A DNA stretch of 43,392 bases from a virus. The translations under genes were made by a program, and so were the position numbers. This document shows positions 31,820 to 39,972 of this stretch, in pieces. The stretch is from the IMG/VR virus record IMGVR_UViG_3300044695_003079, positions 1-43,392 of that record; one strand, 5' to 3'. How positions within the stretch are numbered: the stretch's first letter is position 1; each line of letters opens with the position of its first letter. Below the pieces are notes generated by a model. That model did no database searches and was not told where the DNA came from. It saw only the letters and a program-made list of their open reading frames with translations.

Positions 31820-33522
31820 TTTTTAAATTCAAAGACCCCATAGAAAGCTTTTCCTGTAGCTCCGTTCTCGTTTATATAAGATACGTTGCCTTTTTTTCCT
31901 ATCCACTTTTCAAGATTTTCTTGAGTAATCATTTGTGGATGTCCAATTTCTTGAGGTGTGTCTAACCACTCAAAAATTCTTAAACGTTTACCTGCTTTTT
32001 TAGCATTTTGAATAATAAGTTCTGGGTTTTCTGTATGCTGTAAACAATTGTAAATCCAAACTTCATCATAGCCGGTTTCATTTACTTCTTCGCCGCCAGC
32101 TTTTACATAAGCTATTCCATTATCTTGATATCTTTTAATTGTCCATTCTGGATAAGTAGATGGATCATAAACTTTAGAAAATTTAAATTCTTGATCTGCC
32201 ATTTTTAATAGCATAGATACGGGTCCACCACCAATATCAATAATCTTTTGTTGCATGGCATATGGTGGATTGAAATAAAATTTATCATTATCTACTCCAA
32301 GGCCCATATACTTTGCATAGACTTTTTGTTTTTCTTCTTCACCTTTAGTATCTATACAATCTCCCCACCATCTTTGCTCCCAAATAAGTTTAGGTTCTTC
32401 GATGTAGTGAGAATGAGTTGTATACCAGCCTTTATCTTTTAAATCATAGATTTGTTTAAATACGGTATCATACATTTTTCCCACTGCATTTGTGCTGTAT
32501 AGTCTGCGGGCACGATCTGCAATATATTTGCGGTCTAAAGTTTCAGCCGCAAGTATCCCTGTAATAAAGTCTCCTAATGTATGGCATCTAAAACCAGTCT
32601 TACCATGTTCAATTGTTTCTGGGAAAACACCATAGTCAGTTGTAACTACTGGGGTTCCACACATCATAGCCTCAACAGCTACGCCACCAAAAGGTTCTGT
32701 GTAAATTGTTGGCATAATTACTACTCTTGCATTTCTTAATAAATCACTTCTTTCTTTTTGACCAACAATAGCTCCTAAGAATTCCATATTTGGCGCCATA
32801 AAAGGAGTTGGGTCACCCATTCCTACTATTTTAATTTTCTCATTAAAATAGTTTGAAACTTCTCTAATTACTTCAAGTCCTTTACCTTCAAATACTCTAC
32901 CTAAATAAAGTATATAATCGCCTTTATTATAATTAGGTTCCCAATCATTTCCATTATAATAGTTTGGAACAACCCATTCGTAAAATTTTCCTCTACGACC
33001 TTGTTGAGTTACTTCACCTTTATCATTTTTAATTTGGTCTTTGCCTTGATGATAGTGCATCCAGGCATAAGATTCAAAAACTCTAAATGCGCCAAAGTCT
33101 CCGGTATCATAACCAATACCTGTTTCTACGTGATAGGCTTCTGGAAATCTTGAAACAAGAATTGAATGAGAAGGACCAAAAGGGTGACAAACTATGTCAT
33201 ACTTTTTAATTCTTTTACCCACTTCTGGTACTAATCTATCTTGAAAGTTTTGCCACATTGGTGTTCCCATTGCCGCTAGCTTCATAAAGTTATCTACGGT
33301 CTTTGTATATTCTGCAACTTCTTCTTCTGTATAAATTTGAACTTGTTCGTCAGCTCCTGAAATACTTTTACCATTAGAGTATTCAATAACTTTATAACCT
33401 TGAGCCTGCATCATTTTAGCAAAGCGCAAAACTTTACCAGTGAAGGCACAGTGGTCGTAGTGGTGATTGGGAATTGTATGAAACAATCCAATCATATGTA
33501 ATGTTGGTTTAGAGTAAGACAT
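31816..33522 (-). CDS. GT4 glycosyltransferase fused to a SAM methyltransferase
   Basis: 568 aa. The N-terminal two thirds is a GT-B fold of the GT4 family: ILYLGRVFEGKGLEVI, then VGMGDPTPF, and the nucleotide-sugar signature EPFGGVAVEAMMCGTPVV near 277. The C-terminal third is a class I methyltransferase, motif I IIDIGGGPVSMLLKMA near 427 and WIYNCLQHTENPELII. One chain thus could attach and methylate a sugar on a virion protein, phage DNA base or host surface polymer. The ATG at 33522 has GAGG 8 bases upstream and overlaps the preceding gene by 14 bases. Acceptor unknown. Confidence 0.85.
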   Translation of the reverse strand: MSYSKPTLHMIGLFHTIPNHHYDHCAFTGKVLRFAKMMQAQGYKVIEYSNGKSISGADEQVQIYTEEEVAEYTKTVDNFMKLAAMGTPMWQNFQDRLVPEVGKRIKKYDIVCHPFGPSHSILVSRFPEAYHVETGIGYDTGDFGAFRVFESYAWMHYHQGKDQIKNDKGEVTQQGRRGKFYEWVVPNYYNGNDWEPNYNKGDYILYLGRVFEGKGLEVIREVSNYFNEKIKIVGMGDPTPFMAPNMEFLGAIVGQKERSDLLRNARVVIMPTIYTEPFGGVAVEAMMCGTPVVTTDYGVFPETIEHGKTGFRCHTLGDFITGILAAETLDRKYIADRARRLYSTNAVGKMYDTVFKQIYDLKDKGWYTTHSHYIEEPKLIWEQRWWGDCIDTKGEEEKQKVYAKYMGLGVDNDKFYFNPPYAMQQKIIDIGGGPVSMLLKMADQEFKFSKVYDPSTYPEWTIKRYQDNGIAYVKAGGEEVNETGYDEVWIYNCLQHTENPELIIQNAKKAGKRLRIFEWLDTPQEIGHPQMITQENLEKWIGKKGNVSYINENGATGKAFYGVFEFKN

Positions 33523-33952
33523 CAATATCATCCTCATCTGGTTTATGTAATTCACAAGCGGTCACAATATCGCCACTGACTGAATATGACTTACCATATC
33601 TACCGCATTCCATGCAGGTTTCATTTGCTATTTTTTTATATAATTTAATTATTCTATTCAAATCTTCTTTTGCTTCTTCAACAAATCCTGCGTGTTGCCA
33701 TTTTAAAATGCCACCAAGACTAGATGCTGAAAGAACACGATAATTTTCAACACAATCATATTCATTTAAGACCTCATCAATTTCTGTAAGCATATCTTCT
33801 AAAAAGCCTTCCTTCCAGCCTTCTGGAAGTCCATCTAATTCGGTCCATGCTTCTTCATCATCTTCAAATTGTAAGTAATCATTAGACCAATCTTCGCGAG
33901 GATTTAACCAAGGAAATTGTTCAATCAATTCTCCGGGAGTTCTAAACATCAT
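33509..33952 (-). CDS. Unknown 147-aa acidic protein with Cys pair
   Basis: 147 aa, strongly acidic N-half (QFEDDEEAWTELDGLPEGW), a basic helical middle (EDLNRIIKLYKKIAN) and CMECGRYGKSYSVSGDIVTACELH, which could be a zinc knuckle (C-x2-C ... C-x2-H). ATGA overlap with the thyX stop, GGTGG upstream. Sits between ThyX and the glycosyltransferase fusion. Function not recognised. Confidence 0.6.
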   Translation of the reverse strand: MMFRTPGELIEQFPWLNPREDWSNDYLQFEDDEEAWTELDGLPEGWKEGFLEDMLTEIDEVLNEYDCVENYRVLSASSLGGILKWQHAGFVEEAKEDLNRIIKLYKKIANETCMECGRYGKSYSVSGDIVTACELHKPDEDDIDVLL

Positions 33953-34635
33953 TTTTTACCACCTTCAGTTATATTTACAACCTTATTAATTAAAGGAAAA
34001 ACTTCTGCAATAACTCTGGCACAAGCTTTCGCTACATCCATGTGTTCTTTTTGCGTTCCGTTGCCTGCTCTTAAATCAATATAGTGTACCCAACTACGAA
34101 GGGTTCCATTCATATAAAGACGAGTAACTGTATTACCTTCAGGCAATACTGCTCTCGCCTGCTCTTTAGCAATACCGTTAGAAATAGCCCAATCGTATGC
34201 GGCCCTTGCCGTTTCAATTACTTTCTTTTGTTGTAGCTCCCAATTTAAAGCTAAGTTAGCATCTGTTGTTACTACGCTATTTTGTCTATTGTTTGGATCT
34301 TGTAATCTTGCTTCTCTTAAAACAAAGTGAAGTTCTTTTGTTGGGTCTGCATAACGTTGTGAAAATTCTTGAAAAGAAAAGGAACGGTGCCGCACAATTT
34401 GATGCGCAATGTCACGAGTTGTTTCAATCTCAAGAACAATGTTTACCATTTCTAATGGTGACCAATGTTTGTTTTTAATTAAATACATAACTAACTTTTC
34501 TGCGGTCTCTGTATTGTATTGGTTTGCAGGATTTGAAACACGAGCGCAAAAAGCTATTAGATCTTGTGCTTCGTGTATACCCGCCTTAAACATATCTTCT
34601 GATGGTCTTGTATAACTTATTATATCTACTTTCAT
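33949..34635 (-). CDS. thyX: Flavin-dependent thymidylate synthase ThyX
   Basis: 228 aa. The ThyX signature RHRSFSFQEFSQRY lies near residues 82-95, complete, and NGTLRSWVHYIDLRAGNGTQKEH supplies the nucleotide-binding serine/arginine stretch. Converts dUMP to dTMP with methylene-tetrahydrofolate, NADPH and FAD. The phage also encodes the dUTPase producing dUMP and serine hydroxymethyltransferase making the folate donor two genes upstream. Start ATG 34635 directly follows the upstream stop; the frame extends to 34674 but that overlaps the upstream gene. Confidence 0.95.
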   Translation of the reverse strand: MKVDIISYTRPSEDMFKAGIHEAQDLIAFCARVSNPANQYNTETAEKLVMYLIKNKHWSPLEMVNIVLEIETTRDIAHQIVRHRSFSFQEFSQRYADPTKELHFVLREARLQDPNNRQNSVVTTDANLALNWELQQKKVIETARAAYDWAISNGIAKEQARAVLPEGNTVTRLYMNGTLRSWVHYIDLRAGNGTQKEHMDVAKACARVIAEVFPLINKVVNITEGGKK

Positions 34636-34637
34636 AA

Positions 34638-35186
34638 TTAATACCCAATAAACTCTACTACTCTGCGTAACCACATAATTAAATCTTCATTACTCATATC
34701 TCTAATCCAAGCATGAATAGCCGCGTATTCTACGTCATAACGTTCTTCCCATAAATCTTCTCTTTCTATAAAGTCTGGATTTTCTTCTGTTCCAATATTT
34801 TCAAGATATTTTTCATTAAAATCATCTGGTAGATATTCGACATAATCCTCTGTGTCACATTCTTCATGAATGGTGCGCGCAAGTTCGTGTAAAGTAGAGT
34901 TAAAACTTTCTCTTGGATACTCGTTCCAAATGCGTTGAAACTCTGCCAATATTAAATAGTTTTCTTTTAATGTTTGAGATTCAAGTACATTGTCTCCAGC
35001 TACCGGATAAATTACATCAAGGTTTTTTTGGTCAAGCATTTTAGGTTCAATCTTAATACCTGTTTTTTGTTCATGCTCTTTTAAGTTATCCCAAAAGCGA
35101 TGTCCCCAAGCTTCCATTTCTTCTGGAACTTCATATTCTAAAACCACTCTTTGAGTTTGAACTACTTGGACTTTCTTTGTTGCCAT
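34638..35186 (-). CDS. Unknown 182-aa acidic protein between ThyX and GlyA
   Basis: 182 aa. Begins MATKKVQVVQTQRVVLEYEV, then helical and strongly acidic (EECDTEDYVEYLPDDFNEKY). One cysteine, no motif recognised. GGAGG upstream of ATG 35186, overlapping the glyA stop by one base. Context suggests co-expression with folate metabolism but says nothing on function. Confidence 0.6.
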   Translation of the reverse strand: MATKKVQVVQTQRVVLEYEVPEEMEAWGHRFWDNLKEHEQKTGIKIEPKMLDQKNLDVIYPVAGDNVLESQTLKENYLILAEFQRIWNEYPRESFNSTLHELARTIHEECDTEDYVEYLPDDFNEKYLENIGTEENPDFIEREDLWEERYDVEYAAIHAWIRDMSNEDLIMWLRRVVEFIGY

Positions 35187-36394
35187 TATAATTCCTCCAC
35201 TTTTTTAAGCTTCTTAGTTATCTTATTAACTAACTTAAGAGCTTCTTCATTTGTAATTTTATTACTAAGATATTTATAAATAATCTTAGCAATTTCTATT
35301 GCTTGTTTCTTTCCCGCACCTCTTGTGGTTATTGCTGCAAACCCAATTCGAACTCCAGAAGTTACACTTGGCTTCTCCGGATCTTTAGGTAGCATATTTT
35401 TATTAACTGTAATTTGAACTGCGTCTAATTTATTTTGAGCATCAACACCAGTTAGTCCAAAAGACTTCTTGGTATCCATTAGGAATAAATGATTCTCAGT
35501 ATCTGTGACAACAGCTCCCAGCTTCTTTAGTGTATCTACAGCTGCTTTAGTATTTACTACTACTTGTTTTGCGTATTTCTTAAATGATTTATCAAGAGCT
35601 TCATGAAATGCTTGACCCTTCGCCGCAATAACATGCTCTAATGGTCCGCCTTGCATTCCTGGAAATGTGGCACTATTTACTTTTTTAATTATGTCTTCGC
35701 TATTTGTGAGAATCATACCTCCACGAGGACCACGAATTGTTTTATGAGTTGTGCTCGTTACGATATCTGCATATGGAAATGGGGTAGGATGAACTCCTGC
35801 TGCTATAAGACCTGAAATGTGAGCCATATCTACAAGGAAAATAGCCCCGATTTCTTTTGCAATTCTACCAAATCTTTCAAAGTCAATGATAAATGGGTAG
35901 GCACTGAACCCTGCAATAATCATATTTGGTTTTTCTTTTCTTGCTAGCTCTTCCATCGCCGCATAATCAATGCGACCTGTGTCGTCAATATGATAATGAA
36001 TAAAATTATATGTCTTTCCACTAAAATTAACTGATGAGCCGTGAGTTAAATGACCACCCTCATCAAGAGAAAGAGACATAATTTTATCTCCTGTTTTTAA
36101 TAGTGCGGCAAAAGCAATCATGTTAGCTGTGCTACCACTATGCGGCTGAAGATTTGCGAACTTACAATTATAAAGCTTGCAGGCCAAGGAGTTTGCCAGC
36201 TCTTCAAGCTGATCTACATACTCGCAACCACCATAGTATCTACGCCCAGGAAAACCTTCGGCATACTTATTGGTTAAAATAGAACCTGTGATTTCTCTAA
36301 CTTTTTTAGAAGTAAAGTTTTCACTTGCGATTAGTTCAATATTATTATTTTGTCTTGCATTCTCTAATTCAAGAAGCTCATTTATTTTCTTCAT
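35186..36394 (-). CDS. glyA: Serine hydroxymethyltransferase
   Basis: 402 aa, full length. Key parts: IELIASENFTS, the YAEGFPGRRYYGGCEYVD substrate loop, SGSTANMIAF, HLTHGSSVNFSGK, DMAHISGLIAAG, and the PLP lysine in STTHKTIRGPRGG near 219. It makes glycine and 5,10-methylene-tetrahydrofolate, the methyl donor for ThyX. Phage-borne copies are uncommon. Start ATG 36394 is coupled by TAATG to the upstream stop. If the phage used a hydroxymethylated base, the same cofactor would be needed, but no hydroxymethylase was recognised. Confidence 0.94.
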   Translation of the reverse strand: MKKINELLELENARQNNNIELIASENFTSKKVREITGSILTNKYAEGFPGRRYYGGCEYVDQLEELANSLACKLYNCKFANLQPHSGSTANMIAFAALLKTGDKIMSLSLDEGGHLTHGSSVNFSGKTYNFIHYHIDDTGRIDYAAMEELARKEKPNMIIAGFSAYPFIIDFERFGRIAKEIGAIFLVDMAHISGLIAAGVHPTPFPYADIVTSTTHKTIRGPRGGMILTNSEDIIKKVNSATFPGMQGGPLEHVIAAKGQAFHEALDKSFKKYAKQVVVNTKAAVDTLKKLGAVVTDTENHLFLMDTKKSFGLTGVDAQNKLDAVQITVNKNMLPKDPEKPSVTSGVRIGFAAITTRGAGKKQAIEIAKIIYKYLSNKITNEEALKLVNKITKKLKKVEEL

Positions 36395-36720
36395 TACTTA
36401 TCGCCTTCAGTTTTAATAAGGTCTTCTTTTTCATTAAGCCAACCTTCAATCTCTTCGACTTTCCATTTAGCTGAATTATATTCTTCATCAACAACAAAAG
36501 TTTCATTATATAAAGACTCTAAGTCTTCGAGATAATCTTCAGCTTTATTAAATCTTTTTTCAATTTCATGCAAAGAGATTTCGTCAAAATAACTTTCTAC
36601 AAAATCGTGAAGCTCACTGATTTTAGCAAGTATTTTTTCAGCAGATTCTAAGGCCACCTCATCTGCTCTGCTCATTTCTGGTGGGTTGATTCGTTGGTCT
36701 GGTGTATCATAGTAATTCAT
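36394..36720 (-). CDS. Unknown 108-aa acidic helical protein
   Basis: 108 aa starting MNYYDTPDQRINPPEM, then acidic helices (SYFDEISLHEIEKRFNKAED, NSAKWKVEEIEGWLNEK) of coiled-coil character. ATG 36720 with GGAGG upstream; an ATG at 36735 is inside that region and is rejected. Function unknown. Confidence 0.6.
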   Translation of the reverse strand: MNYYDTPDQRINPPEMSRADEVALESAEKILAKISELHDFVESYFDEISLHEIEKRFNKAEDYLEDLESLYNETFVVDEEYNSAKWKVEEIEGWLNEKEDLIKTEGDK

Positions 36721-36721
36721 A

Positions 36722-37012
36722 TTATTTTCCTCCATATACTGCTTTATTTGAACTTGGATCTTCCCAAGCTCTTTGGTTAATCCAATCTGAATTTAAAGAC
36801 ATAAAGTCGTCTTCAAACTTTAATACAAAATCTTTTTCTTCCATTTCATCATACTTAGGTAGCCACTCAAATCTTTCGTCTGTGCGTAAAGCAAAAGCAA
36901 TTTCATAGGAGCCGAACATAACCCAAACATCTACTGAATAGTTATCTTCTAAAACCCATTCAATTTCATGACTGTAAGTATAGTTAGTATCATTTAAGTC
37001 TTTTAATTTCAT
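36722..37012 (-). CDS. Unknown 96-aa protein
   Basis: 96 aa. A mixed alpha/beta small protein (SVDVWVMFGSYEIAFALRTD, FEWLPKYDEMEEKDFVLKF), no motif recognised. AGGAG upstream of ATG 37012 and its own promoter. Ends in GGK, its last codons forming the ribosome binding site of the next gene. Confidence 0.6.
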   Translation of the reverse strand: MKLKDLNDTNYTYSHEIEWVLEDNYSVDVWVMFGSYEIAFALRTDERFEWLPKYDEMEEKDFVLKFEDDFMSLNSDWINQRAWEDPSSNKAVYGGK

Positions 37013-37031
37013 TTATTTTTCTCCTATAATA

Positions 37032-37060
37032 ATTCTACCTAAAAAAAGGTTGTAAATCAA
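37032..37060 (-). promoter_or_regulatory. Promoter of the 96-aa gene and glyA-thyX operon
   Basis: TTGATT, 17-base spacer, TAGAAT then TAT. The -35 lies inside the 3' arm of the terminator at 37041-37079 and the T-run lies in the spacer. Confidence 0.65.
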
Positions 37061-37079
37061 ATTTTTGATTCATAACCTT
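37041..37079 (-). terminator. Terminator after the MGLDMYL-family gene
   Basis: Imperfect 14-bp stem between 37066-37079 and 37046-37059 (outer AAGGTT/AACCTT perfect), short AAAATTT-type loop, then TTTTTTT. Overlaps the next promoter. Confidence 0.8.
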
Positions 37080-37084
37080 AAGGA

Positions 37085-37570
37085 CTACCATGATGCGTAA
37101 TAGAACCAAGTTTCTTGGGACGGATTATCTGTAAGCTCTCGCTTAATCAAGTCTGCAGTTCTTTTTAGGTCTCGGGAATACCAGTATTTATAACCAGTAT
37201 CACCAAAGAAGAATCCGGATTGTGTAGGCAGTAGCTCTTCAGCCGCAGTAATATTTAATTTATATTCCACAGTTTCATCTACATTAATACCTTTATCAAT
37301 ATCAAAATAACTAATTTTTTCTATTTTAATTTTGTCTGAGAGAATTGTGTGAATCCGATCAAGTAGGTTCATTAAGTCTTGTCTATCAATATAATAATAT
37401 CCAACCCCCTCCGCCCCATCTTTTGCTAATCTTCCATTATCACAAAAGAACTTATGAATAGCATTAGCTTTACGCCAATATATTACACCAGAATTGATGT
37501 CTTCATAAGCATCTGCAAAAGCTTCTTTGCTCATATCTTTCGAACGTTGTAAATACATATCTAATCCCAT
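37085..37570 (-). CDS. Conserved MGLDMYL-type phage protein (function unknown)
   Basis: 161 aa. The start MGLDMYLQR and the later VIYWRKANAIHKFFCDNG are hallmarks of a protein common in phages and some bacteria with no known function. C-terminal part FFFGDTGYKYWYSRDLKRTAD is also typical of it. ATG 37570 with AGGAGG upstream, terminator after the stop. Confidence 0.78.
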   Translation of the reverse strand: MGLDMYLQRSKDMSKEAFADAYEDINSGVIYWRKANAIHKFFCDNGRLAKDGAEGVGYYYIDRQDLMNLLDRIHTILSDKIKIEKISYFDIDKGINVDETVEYKLNITAAEELLPTQSGFFFGDTGYKYWYSRDLKRTADLIKRELTDNPSQETWFYYASW

Positions 37571-37572
37571 AA

Positions 37573-37785
37573 TTATTTATCCTCCTGAATGTTTAATATT
37601 TTACTTTGTAGTTTTAATTTTTTATAAATTCTATCTACCGCGTCTTTATCAAATCGCAATTTAATAATTTCAAGACTATCCCAACCACACATAAAAAGAA
37701 ATTCAATAGTTTCATTTGGTGAGGTTGCCTCTACCATATGGTCTAATAAATCATTAGCAAGTCTTTCGTAATCAAAGTAAATCAT
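37573..37785 (-). CDS. Unknown 70-aa protein
   Basis: 70 aa, helical (YERLANDLLDHMVEATSPNE, then LEIIKLRFDKDAVDRIYKKL). One cysteine. AAGGATAAC upstream of ATG 37785. Resembles small helical phage early proteins; no function. Confidence 0.58.
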   Translation of the reverse strand: MIYFDYERLANDLLDHMVEATSPNETIEFLFMCGWDSLEIIKLRFDKDAVDRIYKKLKLQSKILNIQEDK

Positions 37786-37796
37786 ATTTGTTATCC

Positions 37797-38063
37797 TTAC
37801 AATTCATCTATATATGTATGACCGAAATCATACCTACATTCTGCACATAAAACTCTCGGGTCATTACTATCACTATCTCCGCCGCAATAAGGGCATTCAT
37901 TTTTAGTTTGACCCTTAATATAATTTGCGACATCAATTACAACTTTTTGTAAGTTCTCATTAACAGATTTCATGGTTTCTAATACTGCCATAACTTCATC
38001 TGTGTCTTGCCAACTATCGTCCCACTTATAACCATACTTTTCTATAATATATTTTGCTAACAT
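37797..38063 (-). CDS. Small zinc-ribbon protein
   Basis: 88 aa. Residues 1-55 helical, then CPYCGGDSDSNDPRVLCAEC, a four-cysteine zinc ribbon, and RYDFGHTYIDEL. Such ribbons bind nucleic acid or proteins; partner unknown. Start overlaps the upstream stop by one base (coupling). Confidence 0.68.
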   Translation of the reverse strand: MLAKYIIEKYGYKWDDSWQDTDEVMAVLETMKSVNENLQKVVIDVANYIKGQTKNECPYCGGDSDSNDPRVLCAECRYDFGHTYIDEL

Positions 38064-38551
38064 TATTTTTTCTCTCTTTCAAATTTAGATGACATCCATG
38101 GTCCATTGGGAACCCTAAGTTCTGAAACTAATTCATATAAAGCATCAAGCAAAAGATTATTATATTTATCAAATAAATCCTCTTGCTCTTTTTTATACGC
38201 GGCTTCTTCTTGCTCTGTGACATAGGTGTATTTGAAATAGTCATCAATGTCTCTGCGAATTAAAGCTACACCAATAGACCATTCATTATCAATAATTACA
38301 ATTTCAAAATGTTTATTAGATAATAAAACTCTACCATCACCAATCCATCTTTTTTCTTTTTCAAAGTGCGGGGAAAGAATAGACGAGTCTTGAAATTGTA
38401 AAAGCCAGTCATCAAAAAGTAGTGACTCCATATCGTAGTCACGCTCAGTGGTGTCGTTACCGTCTTCGTCTTGAACAAAAGCCTGGAAGTTATCATAATT
38501 TACATAATAGATTACTTCGTTGTCTGCTACTTGTGTGTTTCCTCGTCCCAT
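38063..38551 (-). CDS. Unknown 162-aa protein
   Basis: 162 aa. Acidic N-half (NYDNFQAFVQDEDGNDTTERD), central strands GRVLLSNKHFEIVIIDNEWSIGVALI and a helical C-terminus with a basic end. No motif recognised. AGGAG upstream of ATG 38551. Confidence 0.6.
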   Translation of the reverse strand: MGRGNTQVADNEVIYYVNYDNFQAFVQDEDGNDTTERDYDMESLLFDDWLLQFQDSSILSPHFEKEKRWIGDGRVLLSNKHFEIVIIDNEWSIGVALIRRDIDDYFKYTYVTEQEEAAYKKEQEDLFDKYNNLLLDALYELVSELRVPNGPWMSSKFEREKK

Positions 38552-38560
38552 AAGTTTCTC

Positions 38561-38749
38561 CTATTCGTTTTCTATAATTACTTTTGCGCCTAAGGCCAAG
38601 TTAATAAAGTCTTTCTTACTTAATAGTCTGGTATTCATAAGCTGATGCATCTTTTCTACAATGCGAGTTGCTTTTGTTTTACCAATCGTAAAAGATAGTG
38701 CTACTAACTCTATGTCTAATGCTTTTACTTGTTCGTCTGTAAGGTTCAT
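38561..38749 (-). CDS. Unknown 62-aa protein
   Basis: 62 aa, all helix (MNLTDEQVKALDIELVALS, then KATRIVEKMHQLMNTRLLSKK). AAGGAG upstream of ATG 38749; 34 bases after the promoter at 38781. First gene of the operon to 37 kb. Function unknown. Confidence 0.6.
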   Translation of the reverse strand: MNLTDEQVKALDIELVALSFTIGKTKATRIVEKMHQLMNTRLLSKKDFINLALGAKVIIENE

Positions 38750-38780
38750 ATAAACTCCTTTATTTTTTTCTTATAATATA

Positions 38781-38809
38781 ATTATAACACAAATTAAAAA
38801 GTACGGCAA
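38781..38809 (-). promoter_or_regulatory. Promoter of the 62-aa to MGLDMYL operon
   Basis: TTGCCG, 17-base spacer, TATAAT then TAT. The -35 is made of the terminator 3' arm bases. Confidence 0.7.
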
Positions 38810-38824
38810 GTTTTTGCCGCACTT
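38796..38824 (-). terminator. Terminator after the metallophosphatase gene
   Basis: 11-bp stem AAGTGCGGCAA/TTGCCGTACTT with one G.U, AAAC loop, then TTTTT. Overlaps the gene stop on one side and a promoter on the other. Confidence 0.88.
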
Positions 38825-39539
38825 AAAATATATTAGTTTCCGTTTCAATTACATGAATCGTAACTTTTTTACTTATGTTTGTTGTCGCATCTATGCCAAT
38901 AAAGTTTTTATAAATAAACTTATATGGATTACCTGTTGAAATATTTAATGATTTGTTAAGCTTCTCTGCGTGCCAGTGACCAAAGATATAGATTTTATTT
39001 TTATCAAATAAATCTGCTCTATACTTTACCATTACTTCTGTGTGGTTCCAGTTATCAACAAACAACTTCCCATCATCTCTGGAAAAGAAACCTGCATGAG
39101 TTAGAACATAATTATCAATGTTAATGACAGGAATCATGCTTTGTAAAAACTCAATAATATTTGGATAGTTTTTTAACACCAAATTTTTTGCCGCAATATA
39201 ATTTTCTAAGTTAGCAAATTTTACTTTTTCTCCTGCTAGTCCATCAATCGTTTTATCTAAACCATTATACCTTAAATTATGAAAGGCATCTACTACATTT
39301 AAGGTTAAAAAATCTAAAAGCATATCATCATGATTGCCACGAATAAGTTTGATACGGCCTTGCTCCTGCATAGCCATAAGGAATGCTAAGACGAATTCGT
39401 TTTGTGAACCACGGTCAAAGTAATCTCCAAGACCAATTAGGTAATGGTCTGGATTAGATATGTCAAAACCTGCTTCTTGTAAACTCGTTACAAGGGCATC
39501 GTATTCTCCGTGAATGTCGCTAAATAAAAAGTATTTCAT
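38823..39539 (-). CDS. Calcineurin-like metallophosphatase
   Basis: 238 aa. Metal motifs in order: FSDIHGEYDAL, GLGDYFDRGSQ, IRGNHDDMLLDF, VLTHAGF and IFGHWHAEK. The family includes phage Ser/Thr phosphatase (lambda-type) and diadenosine-tetraphosphatase-like enzymes; the sequence looks closest to the lambda phosphatase group but the substrate cannot be assigned. ATG 39539 with AGGAG upstream, last gene after the tRNA array and probably co-transcribed with it. Confidence 0.88.
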   Translation of the reverse strand: MKYFLFSDIHGEYDALVTSLQEAGFDISNPDHYLIGLGDYFDRGSQNEFVLAFLMAMQEQGRIKLIRGNHDDMLLDFLTLNVVDAFHNLRYNGLDKTIDGLAGEKVKFANLENYIAAKNLVLKNYPNIIEFLQSMIPVINIDNYVLTHAGFFSRDDGKLFVDNWNHTEVMVKYRADLFDKNKIYIFGHWHAEKLNKSLNISTGNPYKFIYKNFIGIDATTNISKKVTIHVIETETNIF

Positions 39540-39554
39540 AATTTTCTCCTATAT

Positions 39555-39630
39555 TGGTGGACGCTGAGAGGTTTGAACTCCCGACCCTCGCCATGTAAAG
39601 GCGATGCTCTCCCTGCTGAGCTAAGCGTCC
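39555..39630 (-). tRNA. tRNA-Val (anticodon UAC)
   Basis: 76 nt including encoded CCA. Acceptor GGACGCT/AGCGTCC, D-stem GCTC/GAGC, anticodon loop TTTACAT, T-arm GGGAGTTCAAACCTC. Reads GUA, common in AT-rich genes. Confidence 0.95.
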
Positions 39631-39634
39631 ATCT

Positions 39635-39711
39635 TGGCCTCCCCGAAACGATTCGAACGTTTGACCTACAGATTAGAAGTCTGTTGCTCTATCCAGCTGA
39701 GCTACGGGGAG
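39635..39711 (-). tRNA. tRNA-Arg (anticodon UCU)
   Basis: 77 nt with encoded CCA. Acceptor CTCCCCG/CGGGGAG, discriminator G, anticodon stem ACAGA/TCTGT with loop CTTCTAA. Reads AGA. Immediately upstream of tRNA-Val (3-base spacer). Confidence 0.95.
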
Positions 39712-39713
39712 AT

Positions 39714-39875
39714 TTATAAATCCCACTCATCTAAAGCCATTGACCATAGCATACTGTCCGCGACTTTTTTACCAAATTGTTTTTTTAGATTTTTGAAAGT
39801 GTTTTGCACTTCCCATTCTAATCCTTCTTTGGCCGCAATTTCCATTGCTTTGGCTCTGTCTAAATTTGCTCTCAT
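39714..39875 (-). CDS. 53-aa protein inside the tRNA array
   Basis: Starts ATG 39873-39875 with GGAGGTG upstream and ends TAA at 39714-39716. Product begins MRANLDRAKAMEIAAKEGL and includes FKNLKKQFGKKVADSML; helical, no cysteines. Placed between tRNA-Gly and tRNA-Arg, only two bases before the latter, so RNase P cleavage to free tRNA-Arg would cut the message just after its stop. Function unknown. Confidence 0.65.
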   Translation of the reverse strand: MRANLDRAKAMEIAAKEGLEWEVQNTFKNLKKQFGKKVADSMLWSMALDEWDL

Positions 39876-39897
39876 AAAAGCACCTCCGTTTTTTCTT

Positions 39898-39971
39898 TGG
39901 AGCAGGTGATGGGAATCGAACCCACGGCTTCAGCTTGGAAGGCTGAGGTATTACCATTATACGACACCTGC
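39898..39971 (-). tRNA. tRNA-Gly (anticodon UCC)
   Basis: 74 nt with encoded CCA. Acceptor GCAGGTG/CACCTGC, discriminator U, anticodon stem TCAGC/GCTGA with loop CTTCCAA, T-arm GTGGGTTCGATTCCCAT. Reads GGA. Confidence 0.95.
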
Positions 39972-39972
39972 A

